This document shows positions 1-6,049 of a DNA stretch of 11,990 nt, piece by piece. A program made the translations under genes and the position numbers. Positions within the stretch are counted from its first letter, which is position 1. The number at the start of each line of letters is the position of its first letter. The stretch lies in NCBI GenBank assembly GCA_964456445.1, contig CAYWBI010000116.1:1-11990 (forward strand), read 5' to 3'. The stretch comes from CAYWBI01 sp964456445. Lineage in GTDB: Bacteria > Calditrichota > Calditrichia > Calditrichales > J004. The notes under the pieces were generated by a model, which was not told the origin of the DNA, searched no databases, and worked only from the letters and a program-made list of their open reading frames with translations.

Positions 1-78
1 CCGCCTTATGCTACCATTCCGATCATTTTGAACCGACGCAGTCGATTCGCTCCAAACCTGCCCGGTGCAAGAGAATAG
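1..78 (+). CDS. Possible C-terminal end of an unidentified gene (partial)
   Basis: The reading frame starting at base 1 is open until a TAG at 76-78 and would encode 25 residues ending in ...PNLPGARE. The stretch is about half G+C, clearly richer than the AT-rich sequence that follows, as expected for a coding end. If real, the gene would run convergently towards dnaA. I do not recognise the family from so few residues. At least one minus-strand frame is also open over the same bases, so the coding call and the strand are both uncertain. Confidence 0.35.
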   Translation, partial: PPYATIPIILNRRSRFAPNLPGARE

Positions 79-155
79 TAATTGGTCATTAGTCATCACT
101 TTAATCGAATTATTAATTGTTCATTATTAATTATTAATTTCCCACCATTTTTTTT
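79..155. repeat. AT-rich intergenic DNA with short 7-nt-period repeats
   Basis: This stretch lies between the possible upstream gene end and the 3' end of dnaA. It contains GTCATTA followed directly by GTCATCA (85-98). The ten-mer ATTATTAATT occurs at 109-118, 123-132 and 130-139, the last two being offset by 7 nt. No gene or clear terminator is visible. The sequence looks like slippage-derived intergenic filler. Confidence 0.6.
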
Positions 156-190
156 ACTTCTTACTTCTTACTTCTTACTTCTTACTTCCT
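156..190. repeat. Tandem heptamer ACTTCTT, five copies
   Basis: The unit ACTTCTT is repeated at 156-162, 163-169, 170-176 and 177-183. A fifth copy at 184-190 has one change (ACTTCCT), and a degenerate sixth (ACTTATG) follows at 191-197. The array touches the stop codon of dnaA (189-191 on the minus strand), so its last units overlap the end of that gene. It is a perfect short tandem repeat directly visible in the sequence. Its function, if any, is unknown. Confidence 0.9.
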
Positions 191-1589
191 ACTTATGATA
201 TTCCAGATGTTTCGCCATACGCAAAACCTTATTACCCAGATCCATATCCGTTTTTATTATTTGTTCAATGGATTCAATGGCGTGGATGACCGTGGAGTGA
301 TCACGGCCGCCAAAATGCAGACCGATAGAAACCAGGGATTGCCGGGTCATTTTCTTGGAAAGGTACATGGCCACCTTGCGGGCATAGACGATGTTTTTCT
401 TACGTGTCTTGGAGCGGATCTGGTCGCTGGAAACGTCGAACACCTTTGCACATTGGTCAACAATGGAGTCGATGTTCAATATCCCCTTGTTGGGCCGTGC
501 AATTTCAGCAACAATGGAGCGGGCCATATCGATGGTGGGCTCGGCGGAGATAAATGTCACCTGGGCCATAATCTTGGTCAGGGCGCCTTCCAGTTCGCGC
601 ACATTGTCCACAAGATTTACCGCCAGATATTCCAGGACGTCCGAGGGGATATCTAAACCGCTTTCATCACATTTGCGGCGCAGGATGGCCAGCCGTGTTT
701 CAAAATCCGGTGGCTGGATATCGACGATCAGCCCCCATTTAAAACGGGAGATCAGCCGGTCCTGCAGGTCTTTCAGTTCATTGATTGGGCGATCGGAAGT
801 AAGCACAATCTGTTTGCCATTTTGATGCAGATCATTAAAAGTATGAAAGAATTCTTCCTGGGTCTTTCCTTTGTTGGAAAAAAACTGGATATCATCCAAT
901 AATAAAATATCACATGAACGGTAAAAAGAAGAAAATTCCGAAACCTTGTTTTGCTGGATGGAAGTTATAAAATGTGACGTAAAGGTTTCACTGGAAGCAT
1001 AAAAAACCTTTATCGCCGGGTTTGATAATCGGGCATGGTTCCCAATGGCCTGGATAAGATGTGTTTTTCCAAGACCGGTACCACCATAAATAATAAGTGG
1101 GTTATATTGGGTCTTTCCGGGCGAGTCGCCAACTGCTTTGGATGCGGCCGTGGCAAAATTATTATTGTCCCCGACAATAAAATTTTCAAAGGTGTAATTC
1201 TCATTGATTTTAGTAGAGAATTGTAAACTGTGGGTTTGTTGTGGCTTTTGCTGTGAGACCGACTGCGGCATGTCCCAGTCGTCCTGGCCATAAGGTGAAT
1301 CGGTACTTGTTTGCTTCGGTGCTACCCGGTATTTTATCTTTTTACTGTCACCCAAAATTTGAATGATGGCGCTCTGTAGCAATTCCGAATAGTGGTTGTC
1401 GATCCACTCGCAAAAGAAACGGTTTGGTACGTTTAATTCAATTTCGCTGTCTGTGATGCTTTGTATTTCTATTGGGGCAAACCAGGTATTAAAACTCCGG
1501 ATATTGATATTGCTTTTTATAAGCTCCAATATGTTTTGCCACAACGGATTTATTTCTGGTTCAGAGCGTAAAGCAACACTGCCGGGCAT
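189..1589 (-). CDS. dnaA: Chromosomal replication initiator protein DnaA
   Basis: DnaA is the AAA+ ATPase that binds DnaA boxes at oriC, melts the origin and loads the DnaB helicase; it also acts as a transcription factor. The 466-residue product has the usual length and four-domain layout. An N-terminal domain I includes the NTWFAPI motif (about 34-40), and a polar Gln/Ser-rich linker lies at about 92-125. The AAA+ domain has Walker A GGTGLGKT at 169-176 and a Walker B with Asp232-Asp233, plus a sensor/arginine region around SRFKWG. Domain IV carries the DNA-binding signature GGRDHSTV at 427-434. The ATG start gives a normal N-terminus and has AAGGAA about 9 nt upstream. The gene is transcribed away from the candidate origin at 1590-2128, with a perfect DnaA box 25 nt from the start codon that would allow autoregulation. 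dnaN is not adjacent. The identification is secure. Confidence 0.98.
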   Translation of the reverse strand: MPGSVALRSEPEINPLWQNILELIKSNINIRSFNTWFAPIEIQSITDSEIELNVPNRFFCEWIDNHYSELLQSAIIQILGDSKKIKYRVAPKQTSTDSPYGQDDWDMPQSVSQQKPQQTHSLQFSTKINENYTFENFIVGDNNNFATAASKAVGDSPGKTQYNPLIIYGGTGLGKTHLIQAIGNHARLSNPAIKVFYASSETFTSHFITSIQQNKVSEFSSFYRSCDILLLDDIQFFSNKGKTQEEFFHTFNDLHQNGKQIVLTSDRPINELKDLQDRLISRFKWGLIVDIQPPDFETRLAILRRKCDESGLDIPSDVLEYLAVNLVDNVRELEGALTKIMAQVTFISAEPTIDMARSIVAEIARPNKGILNIDSIVDQCAKVFDVSSDQIRSKTRKKNIVYARKVAMYLSKKMTRQSLVSIGLHFGGRDHSTVIHAIESIEQIIKTDMDLGNKVLRMAKHLEYHK

Positions 1590-1613
1590 ACTTGAATTCC
1601 TTGAATAATATGA

Positions 1614-1622
1614 TTATCCACA
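1614..1622 (+). promoter_or_regulatory. Perfect DnaA box TTATCCACA near the dnaA start
   Basis: The nonamer TTATCCACA matches the strong DnaA-box consensus exactly. It lies 25 nt upstream of the dnaA start codon, within the presumed leader or promoter of that gene. In well-studied bacteria DnaA represses its own gene through boxes in this position, so a role in dnaA autoregulation as well as origin function is plausible. Confidence 0.75.
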
Positions 1623-1672
1623 AATCATTTTTAACACTATATTGACGTTTAAAAAAGATAAAACACGTCATA

Positions 1673-1686
1673 TACTGTTAACAGTA
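1673..1686. promoter_or_regulatory. Perfect 14-bp palindrome TACTGTTAACAGTA
   Basis: The sequence is a perfect inverted repeat with no spacer, centred on GTTAAC, about 85 nt upstream of the dnaA start codon. Just upstream, TGACGT (1643-1648) and ACGTCA (1665-1670) form a second, spaced inverted repeat. A spacer-free palindrome of this size looks like a site for a dimeric DNA-binding protein. I cannot name the regulator. Confidence 0.5.
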
Positions 1687-1778
1687 GGGACTAATCTTCC
1701 TAAATATATAATTATTAATAAATTGGCAGGGTTAGATGTTTCGGCTGCATTTACGGAGTTCCCAGATTCTCCACGGGT

Positions 1779-1814
1779 TGTGGATATCCGTAAGTTTTCC
1801 ACATCTTTTCCACA
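1779..1814. promoter_or_regulatory. Cluster of three DnaA boxes
   Basis: The cluster contains TGTGGATAT (1779-1787), a minus-strand box one base from TTATCCACA. It is followed by two plus-strand copies of TTTTCCACA at 1795-1803 and 1806-1814. The two direct copies start exactly 11 nt apart, roughly one helical turn, so DnaA molecules would sit on the same face of the DNA. TTTTCCACA fits the relaxed consensus TTWTNCACA. A weaker match at 1767-1775 forms TCCAC...GTGGA with the first box. The arrangement resembles the DnaA-assembly part of a bacterial origin. Confidence 0.7.
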
Positions 1815-1923
1815 TAGCACTAATTGCATTGATTAATAGTAAATGCTGGAGATGGTTTATGTCAAGAGCCTAAGGACACTTCTGTGTCAAAATCGTGAAA
1901 CTTTTTTTGTTCGGGTCGTTATG

Positions 1924-1932
1924 TGTTGATAA
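1924..1932 (-). promoter_or_regulatory. DnaA-box-like site next to the AT-rich block
   Basis: TGTTGATAA reads TTATCAACA on the minus strand, eight of nine bases of the strong DnaA box. It overlaps the left edge of the AT-rich block at 1928-1980, the position expected for a box that anchors origin melting. It is a single weaker match and could be chance. Confidence 0.4.
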
Positions 1933-1980
1933 TTAAAGATTTATATCATGTAAAAAAAATAAATATTTTTAAATTTTATA
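1928..1980. other. AT-rich block, candidate DNA unwinding element
   Basis: This stretch of about 53 bases contains only about four G or C bases and several A and T runs. It is the most AT-rich segment of the dnaA-ridA region and lies to the right of the DnaA-box cluster. Such an element is where DnaA opens the duplex in known origins. The assignment is an inference from composition and position. Confidence 0.5.
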
Positions 1981-1992
1981 CCAATGTTTCAC

Positions 1993-2010
1993 GGGTTTAT
2001 CGATAAGCCC
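1993..2010. promoter_or_regulatory. 18-bp near-perfect palindrome around TTATCGATAA
   Basis: GGGTTTATCGATAAGCCC has 9-bp arms with one imperfect position (T opposite G) and no spacer. It lies between the AT-rich block and the ridA promoter region. It could be an operator for a dimeric regulator or an origin-associated protein site. No family can be assigned from the sequence. Confidence 0.4.
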
Positions 2011-2103
2011 ATATAAAATCGCCTCTCTAACATCAACAAGTTTCACAGAAAAGTTGAGGGTTATCAAGAATTTGCTGGATATAAATATATAAGGGGTGTA
2101 ATT

Positions 2104-2109
2104 TATAAT
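2104..2109 (+). promoter_or_regulatory. Possible -10 element of the ridA operon
   Basis: A perfect TATAAT lies 19 nt upstream of the ridA start codon and just before its strong ribosome binding site. No convincing -35 hexamer sits 16-18 nt upstream, and the surroundings are AT-rich, so chance is possible. The leader would be very short. Confidence 0.25.
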
Positions 2110-2128
2110 TTTAAAACAGGGAGGATAA

Positions 2129-2503
2129 ATGAAGAAGATTAAAACGGACCGGGCGCCCGCCCCAATTGGTCCATATTCTCAGGCAATTGAAGCCAATGGT
2201 ACCGTTTATACATCCGGACAGATTGCCATCGATGTAAATAACGCCAACGCAATACCTGAGTCCATAAACGAACAAACACATCTTGTTATAAAAAACCTGG
2301 ACAATGTACTCAATGCGGCGAGCTTAAAGCTTGCAAATGTCGTTAAGACTACAATTTATTTAAAAAACATGGATGATTTTTCGACGGTCAATTCGGTATA
2401 TAGCCAGTATTTTGATACCTCGAAACCGGCGCGCTCAACGGTAGAAGTCAGTCGATTGCCGAAGGATGTACTTATTGAAATGGACTGTGTCGCTGTCCGA
2501 TAG
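2129..2503 (+). CDS. ridA: RidA family enamine/imine deaminase (YjgF/YER057c/UK114)
   Basis: RidA proteins hydrolyse reactive enamine/imine intermediates, such as 2-aminoacrylate released by PLP enzymes like threonine/serine dehydratase, and so protect cellular enzymes. The 124-residue length is typical. Family motifs are clear: PAPIGPYSQA (10-19), YTSGQIAID (27-35), NEQTHLVIKNL (47-57), and the C-terminal block from KPARSTVEV to LPKDVLIEMDCVAV. Arg102 and Glu117 correspond to the residues that bind the substrate carboxylate and water in active RidA members, so deaminase activity is expected. The ATG is preceded by an excellent ribosome binding site (AGGGAGG, 2118-2124). It is the first gene to the right of the candidate origin and starts a plus-strand gene run. 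Confidence 0.95.
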   Translation: MKKIKTDRAPAPIGPYSQAIEANGTVYTSGQIAIDVNNANAIPESINEQTHLVIKNLDNVLNAASLKLANVVKTTIYLKNMDDFSTVNSVYSQYFDTSKPARSTVEVSRLPKDVLIEMDCVAVR

Positions 2504-2511
2504 CGTCATGG

Positions 2512-3252
2512 ATGCCTATGAAAATTTATATTGTTGTTTTTGTTTTTACGTCAAGTCTTCTTTTTGCACAACAAACGGCCACCCCGAAGACCGCCGTGAC
2601 CAATACTAAAACCATCTCACCGGAAACGGCGCTGGTGCACAGTTTGGTATTGCCGGGATGGGGACAGTTGAATCAGGAAAAATTATGGCATAGCGCCTTG
2701 TTTTTTGGCGTGGGGACGAGCCTTTATTACAATGCGGCATATCAGCTATATCGCTCCGCGCATAGTAATGAGAAATGGAGGCAGGATAAAGGTCGGACAA
2801 TATTGTCCATGGCGGTGTTTTTCCATCTGTTAAATGTGTTGGATGCCTGGGACAGAAGCATCCATGAAAAACCACAATATTGGAACAGTTCACTCTTTAG
2901 CAATAAACCCCTAAAATCGCCATGGGGAGCAAGTTTACGTTCACTGATGCTCCCGGGCTGGGGACAGATTTATAATGAACAATATTTAAAAGCCGGTATG
3001 TTTGCCGGATTAACGGGCTATATATCTTATACGATTTATAATAATGACCGCCTTTATAAAAGAACACACGAAGGGCGTTATCTTGATCAACGGACACGTT
3101 TTTATTGGTATTTGGGGCTTTCTTATATTTTGATGATTGGCGACGCCCAGGTCGATGCTTATTTGTATAAATTCGACAAGACAACAAAGCTGCTGATCAA
3201 TCCGAAGATAACCAATAATTCAACATCGCTAAATTTTCGCCTGGAATTTTAA
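2512..3252 (+). CDS. DUF5683-type membrane protein with internal duplication
   Basis: The product has 246 residues, an N-terminal signal-like hydrophobic segment ending near LLFAQ, and then two similar halves. Each half begins with the motif LPGWGQ, at residues 47-52 and 147-152, exactly 100 residues apart. In each half a hydrophobic segment (about 59-80 and 159-178) follows the motif, and a second hydrophobic segment follows that, with the related endings LLNVLDAWDRS and ILMIGDAQVDAYLY. The S-L-x-LPGWGQ motif is typical of DUF5683 proteins, which are common in Bacteroidota and relatives and whose function is unknown. The gene starts 8 nt after ridA and its stop overlaps the next start. No strong ribosome binding site is seen, so the start could be ATG 2512 or 2518; the latter gives a cleaner signal peptide (MKIYIVV). 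It is probably an envelope protein. Confidence 0.8.
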   Translation: MPMKIYIVVFVFTSSLLFAQQTATPKTAVTNTKTISPETALVHSLVLPGWGQLNQEKLWHSALFFGVGTSLYYNAAYQLYRSAHSNEKWRQDKGRTILSMAVFFHLLNVLDAWDRSIHEKPQYWNSSLFSNKPLKSPWGASLRSLMLPGWGQIYNEQYLKAGMFAGLTGYISYTIYNNDRLYKRTHEGRYLDQRTRFYWYLGLSYILMIGDAQVDAYLYKFDKTTKLLINPKITNNSTSLNFRLEF

Positions 3253-3635
3253 TGCAAAAATTACTGATATTGATTGTATTTTCCGCTATTGTCAGTGGAC
3301 GTGGCCAGGGATTTGTGGACTTTTCCCTGCAAAATAAGCCAGCGCTAAAGCAGAAGCAGCAGACCAAAATCGTTGATAATTGGTTCGGGGTAGATAAAGG
3401 AAGACACCTTGTGGCAAGTTTTATCCTGACCGGCTTTTCCCAACTTAGTTTACATCGTTATTTCAAACAGGGTAAACAACAAGCGCAATACGGTTCCATA
3501 GGATTTTCAATAAGTGTTGGTCTTGGCAAAGAGCTATGGGACAGTACAAAAAAAGGCAATCACTTTTCCTGCAAGGATTTAACTGCAAATCTCGTAGGTT
3601 CTTTGCTGGCAATATTAATTCTTGCACCTTCCTGA
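3252..3635 (+). CDS. YfiM/DUF2279-like small envelope protein
   Basis: The 127-residue product starts with a hydrophobic signal-like segment (residues 3-16) but lacks an obvious lipobox cysteine. The rest carries the conserved polar pattern of the YfiM/DUF2279 family: Asp48-Lys49-x-x-His52 before a hydrophobic segment (DKGRHLVASF), then GKELWD with Lys93, Glu94 and Asp97, and finally D109-x-x-x-N113-x-x-G116. The family is widespread and its function is not established; conserved charged residues within membrane segments suggest a membrane-embedded role. The ATG overlaps the stop of the preceding DUF5683 gene by one base (TAATG), indicating translational coupling and a likely shared role at the envelope. 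Confidence 0.7.
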   Translation: MQKLLILIVFSAIVSGRGQGFVDFSLQNKPALKQKQQTKIVDNWFGVDKGRHLVASFILTGFSQLSLHRYFKQGKQQAQYGSIGFSISVGLGKELWDSTKKGNHFSCKDLTANLVGSLLAILILAPS

Positions 3636-3642
3636 ATTTTAT

Positions 3643-3677
3643 AGCTTTGAGTTCATAAAAATTATAAATTCAAAGCT
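3643..3677. terminator. Hairpin between the DUF2279-like gene and purF
   Basis: AGCTTTGAGTT (3643-3653) pairs with AATTCAAAGCT (3667-3677) over 11 positions, with one G-T wobble. ATAA/TTAT (3655-3658 with 3662-3665) can extend the stem inside a C-A mismatch. It fills most of the 70-nt gap before purF. There is no good T-run after the stem on either strand, so it may be a weak terminator, a processing site or a leader element rather than a standard intrinsic terminator. Confidence 0.4.
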
Positions 3678-3705
3678 TTCCAATATAAAATGAAATGGAC
3701 AAACA

Positions 3706-5091
3706 ATGGTTGATGAAAACCTGGATAAACCCAGCGATTTCTGTGGCGTCGTTGGTATTTATGGCACGCCAAGAGCGGCGATGTATTCATATTTGTGTTT
3801 ACATTCATTGCAGCATCGTGGCCAAGAAAGCGCAGGCATAGTATCCAGCAATGGGCATCAAATAAAAAAACATCTTGGTATGGGGCTTGTCTCCGATGTT
3901 TTTTCCGAGGATGATTTACAGGCGCTCGAAGGGCATATTGCCATTGGCCATAACCGTTATTCCACAACCGGTGATTCCGCCGCGCTAAATATCCAGCCCA
4001 TTGTTGTAAGGCACAAGGATGGGATACTTGGGGTGGGGCACAACGGTAATTTAACAAATTCATCGAAACTTAAAGCTGCCCTGGAAGCCCGCGGCTCCAT
4101 ATTCCAAACAACCACCGATAGCGAAGTTTTACTCCATCTTGTTGCAAAATCATTGGCTTCATCGATAGAAGACAAAATTCAGGATGCAGCACGCCAGGTT
4201 GAAGGGGCCTTCAGTCTGGTATTCCTTACAAAGAAAAAATTAATTGTTGTAAGGGACCCTTTCGGTTTTCGTCCACTCGCCCTTGGCAAAATTGATGACG
4301 CCTATGTCACCGTATCGGAGACGTCGGCGCTCGACCTTATAGGCGCCGAATATATTCGTGATGTTAAATGCGGTGAAATGCTTGTTTTTGATGCCGATGG
4401 CATGCATTCACATTTTCCCTTCGAAACAAGAAAAGCCGCCCACTGTGTTTTTGAGTTTGTGTATTTTTCCAAACCCGACAGCCGGATATTCGGGGACTAT
4501 GTGGATAAAACCCGGCGTAAGCTGGGTAAAAACCTGGCCCTTGAATGCCCCGCTGAAGCGGACATAGTTATTTCGGTCCCGGACAGTAGCAACACTACCG
4601 CCCTTGGCTACTCCGCCCGAAGCGATGTGAAATTCGAAATTGCCCTGATACGTAATCATTATGTGGGCCGGACATTTATAAAGCCAACCCAGGAAAAACG
4701 CATATCCAGTGTACGTTTAAAATATAATACCGTCAATGGCATATTAAATAATCGCCGGGTGGTTATCGTCGATGATTCTATCGTCCGGGGCACAACGCTA
4801 AAACAAATTGTACAGGCCATTCGCACCGCGGGCGCCAGGGAAGTGCATCTACGCATCAGTTCACCTCCGATTAAGTATCCCTGTTATTACGGGATGAATT
4901 TTCCAACCCGTGAAGAACTTATTGCGTCAAATAAAACAGTGCAGGAAATTTGTACATATCTTAATGCTGATTCTCTCGATTATTTATCCGTTGATGCATT
5001 GTTAAAATCGATGCCTTCCGAGGACGGGCAATCATATTGCACTGCATGTTTTTCCGGGGCATATCCCTTGCACATAAAGGATCTGGATTAA
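3706..5091 (+). CDS. purF: Amidophosphoribosyltransferase (propeptide, Fe-S type)
   Basis: PurF transfers the amide nitrogen of glutamine to PRPP to make 5-phosphoribosylamine, the first committed step of purine synthesis. The 461-residue product has an N-terminal class II glutaminase domain. Its catalytic Cys13 follows a 12-residue propeptide that would be cleaved (CGVVGIYG from 13), with LQHRGQESAGI, GHNRYST and GHNGNL further on. The phosphoribosyltransferase domain has the PRPP loop VVIVDDSIVRGTT at 352-364. Cys247, Cys393, Cys445 and Cys448 match the four cluster ligands of the Bacillus subtilis enzyme, so a [4Fe-4S] cluster is expected; that cluster and the propeptide mark this subtype. 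Nucleotide feedback inhibition is known for the family. The UbiA-family gene begins 6 nt downstream. Confidence 0.97.
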   Translation: MVDENLDKPSDFCGVVGIYGTPRAAMYSYLCLHSLQHRGQESAGIVSSNGHQIKKHLGMGLVSDVFSEDDLQALEGHIAIGHNRYSTTGDSAALNIQPIVVRHKDGILGVGHNGNLTNSSKLKAALEARGSIFQTTTDSEVLLHLVAKSLASSIEDKIQDAARQVEGAFSLVFLTKKKLIVVRDPFGFRPLALGKIDDAYVTVSETSALDLIGAEYIRDVKCGEMLVFDADGMHSHFPFETRKAAHCVFEFVYFSKPDSRIFGDYVDKTRRKLGKNLALECPAEADIVISVPDSSNTTALGYSARSDVKFEIALIRNHYVGRTFIKPTQEKRISSVRLKYNTVNGILNNRRVVIVDDSIVRGTTLKQIVQAIRTAGAREVHLRISSPPIKYPCYYGMNFPTREELIASNKTVQEICTYLNADSLDYLSVDALLKSMPSEDGQSYCTACFSGAYPLHIKDLD

Positions 5092-5097
5092 TCGTTT

Positions 5098-6048
5098 ATG
5101 TTAAAAGGAAAACGTATATTAGATTATTTTTTTGTACTGCGTCCGATGTTGTTTCTGCCTGGGTGGTCAACATTGCTGGCAGGCTATTTTGTTTTTTCCC
5201 GAGGCACAGTTTTCCCGACATACAATGCGATATTATCCATAGACTACTTACGGATTATACTTGGGATGCTCGCTTTTGCTTCTGCCATGGGAGCGGCATT
5301 TTTACTGAACCAACTGGAAGATATTGAATCGGACAGGGAAAACAATAAGTTGTTTTTTTTTGCCGATGAAATTATAACGAAAAAAGAAGCGCTGGTTGAA
5401 ACCTTCTTATTAATTGGGCTGGCCTTGTTCACATCTGCTTATTTAGGGCTTTATGTGTTTTTATGGCTTGTTTGTTTTTTAATCGTTACCGGCTATTTAT
5501 ATAATTATTCACCTTTTTCGTTAAAGAACAGACCGTTGCTAAGTCTGGCGTCCAATGCACTGATGGGCGGCCTGGCCTTTGCGGTCGGCTGGTCCCTGAA
5601 CAATTCACAACCCGGTTTAGTGATTATCGTTGATATGTTGCCTTACCTCTTCCTAAATACGGCGCTTTATTTTTTTACAACCCTGCCGGATATTGAGGGG
5701 GATGTAAAAAGCAGGAAAGAAACCCTTGCTGTAAAATACGGTACGAAAAAAATAATTATTGTAGCGCTATTTTGCTATGCACTTTCTGTTGGTTTTGCGG
5801 TACTGAATAAAGATTATTTTATTGGTCTTATTTTGGCCGTGTCCGCACCACAATATATTCGTCTGATTTTAATTCAGCAGGTTAAATATGCCATTAAAAC
5901 AACCAAATACACCATACTTTTTTTCTCTATTGCTATATGTATAAAAATCCCGTTTTATTTAATTGTGATAAGCGGGATAATCCTTCTAACAAAATGGTAC
6001 TATAGGTACCGATTTAATTTTGATTATCCAAATATAAAGGGAGTATAA
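5098..6048 (+). CDS. UbiA-family prenyltransferase
   Basis: This is a 316-residue polytopic membrane protein with about eight or nine hydrophobic segments. UbiA enzymes transfer an isoprenoid chain from a diphosphate donor to an aromatic or other acceptor, using Mg2+ bound by two Asp-rich motifs. Both motifs are visible: N71-x3-D75-x3-D79 (NQLEDIESD) in the first cytoplasmic loop region, and D198-I-E-G-D202 followed by KSRKETLAVKYG in the second. The acceptor cannot be told from sequence; quinone precursors, haem or other lipids are options in this superfamily. No menA-, ubi- or haem-pathway gene is nearby to help. It is packed between purF (6 nt) and ftsY (1 nt), which looks like operon convenience rather than pathway linkage. 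No strong ribosome binding site precedes the ATG. Confidence 0.85.
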   Translation: MLKGKRILDYFFVLRPMLFLPGWSTLLAGYFVFSRGTVFPTYNAILSIDYLRIILGMLAFASAMGAAFLLNQLEDIESDRENNKLFFFADEIITKKEALVETFLLIGLALFTSAYLGLYVFLWLVCFLIVTGYLYNYSPFSLKNRPLLSLASNALMGGLAFAVGWSLNNSQPGLVIIVDMLPYLFLNTALYFFTTLPDIEGDVKSRKETLAVKYGTKKIIIVALFCYALSVGFAVLNKDYFIGLILAVSAPQYIRLILIQQVKYAIKTTKYTILFFSIAICIKIPFYLIVISGIILLTKWYYRYRFNFDYPNIKGV

Positions 6049-6049
6049 T

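Larger units (their letters stand above)
1590..2128. other. Candidate chromosomal replication origin (oriC)
   Basis: This 539-nt gene-free region separates divergent dnaA and ridA. It contains one perfect DnaA box (1614-1622) and a cluster of three near-consensus boxes (1779-1814). A further 8-of-9 match lies at 1924-1932 next to a very AT-rich block (1928-1980) that could be the unwinding element. Weaker matches lie at 1767-1775 and 2061-2069. Many bacterial origins lie beside dnaA and combine exactly these parts. Genes on both sides point away from the region, as leading-strand genes would. Palindromes and half-sites described separately also lie inside. The call rests on motif content and context; GC skew over the whole chromosome would be decisive. 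Confidence 0.72.

Noticed and set aside
195..825. Plus-strand open frames opposite the dnaA 3' half
   Set aside because: The minus-strand frame encodes unmistakable DnaA domains, and the plus-strand translations have no family resemblance.
1642..1676. Plus-strand TTGACG (-35) and TATACT (-10) as a promoter
   Set aside because: The spacing between the hexamers is 23 nt, too long for a normal promoter, and the transcript would have to cross the whole origin to reach a gene.
1642..1836. Open frame of 64 codons inside the dnaA-ridA intergenic region
   Set aside because: It runs through the DnaA boxes and palindromes, has no good ribosome binding site, and its translation resembles no family. 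The region is better explained as an origin.
3662..4063. 133-codon minus-strand open frame opposite purF
   Set aside because: It lies entirely within or against the well-supported purF coding frame and its leader and encodes a protein rich in His, Arg and Trp with no recognisable motif, typical of an antisense shadow.
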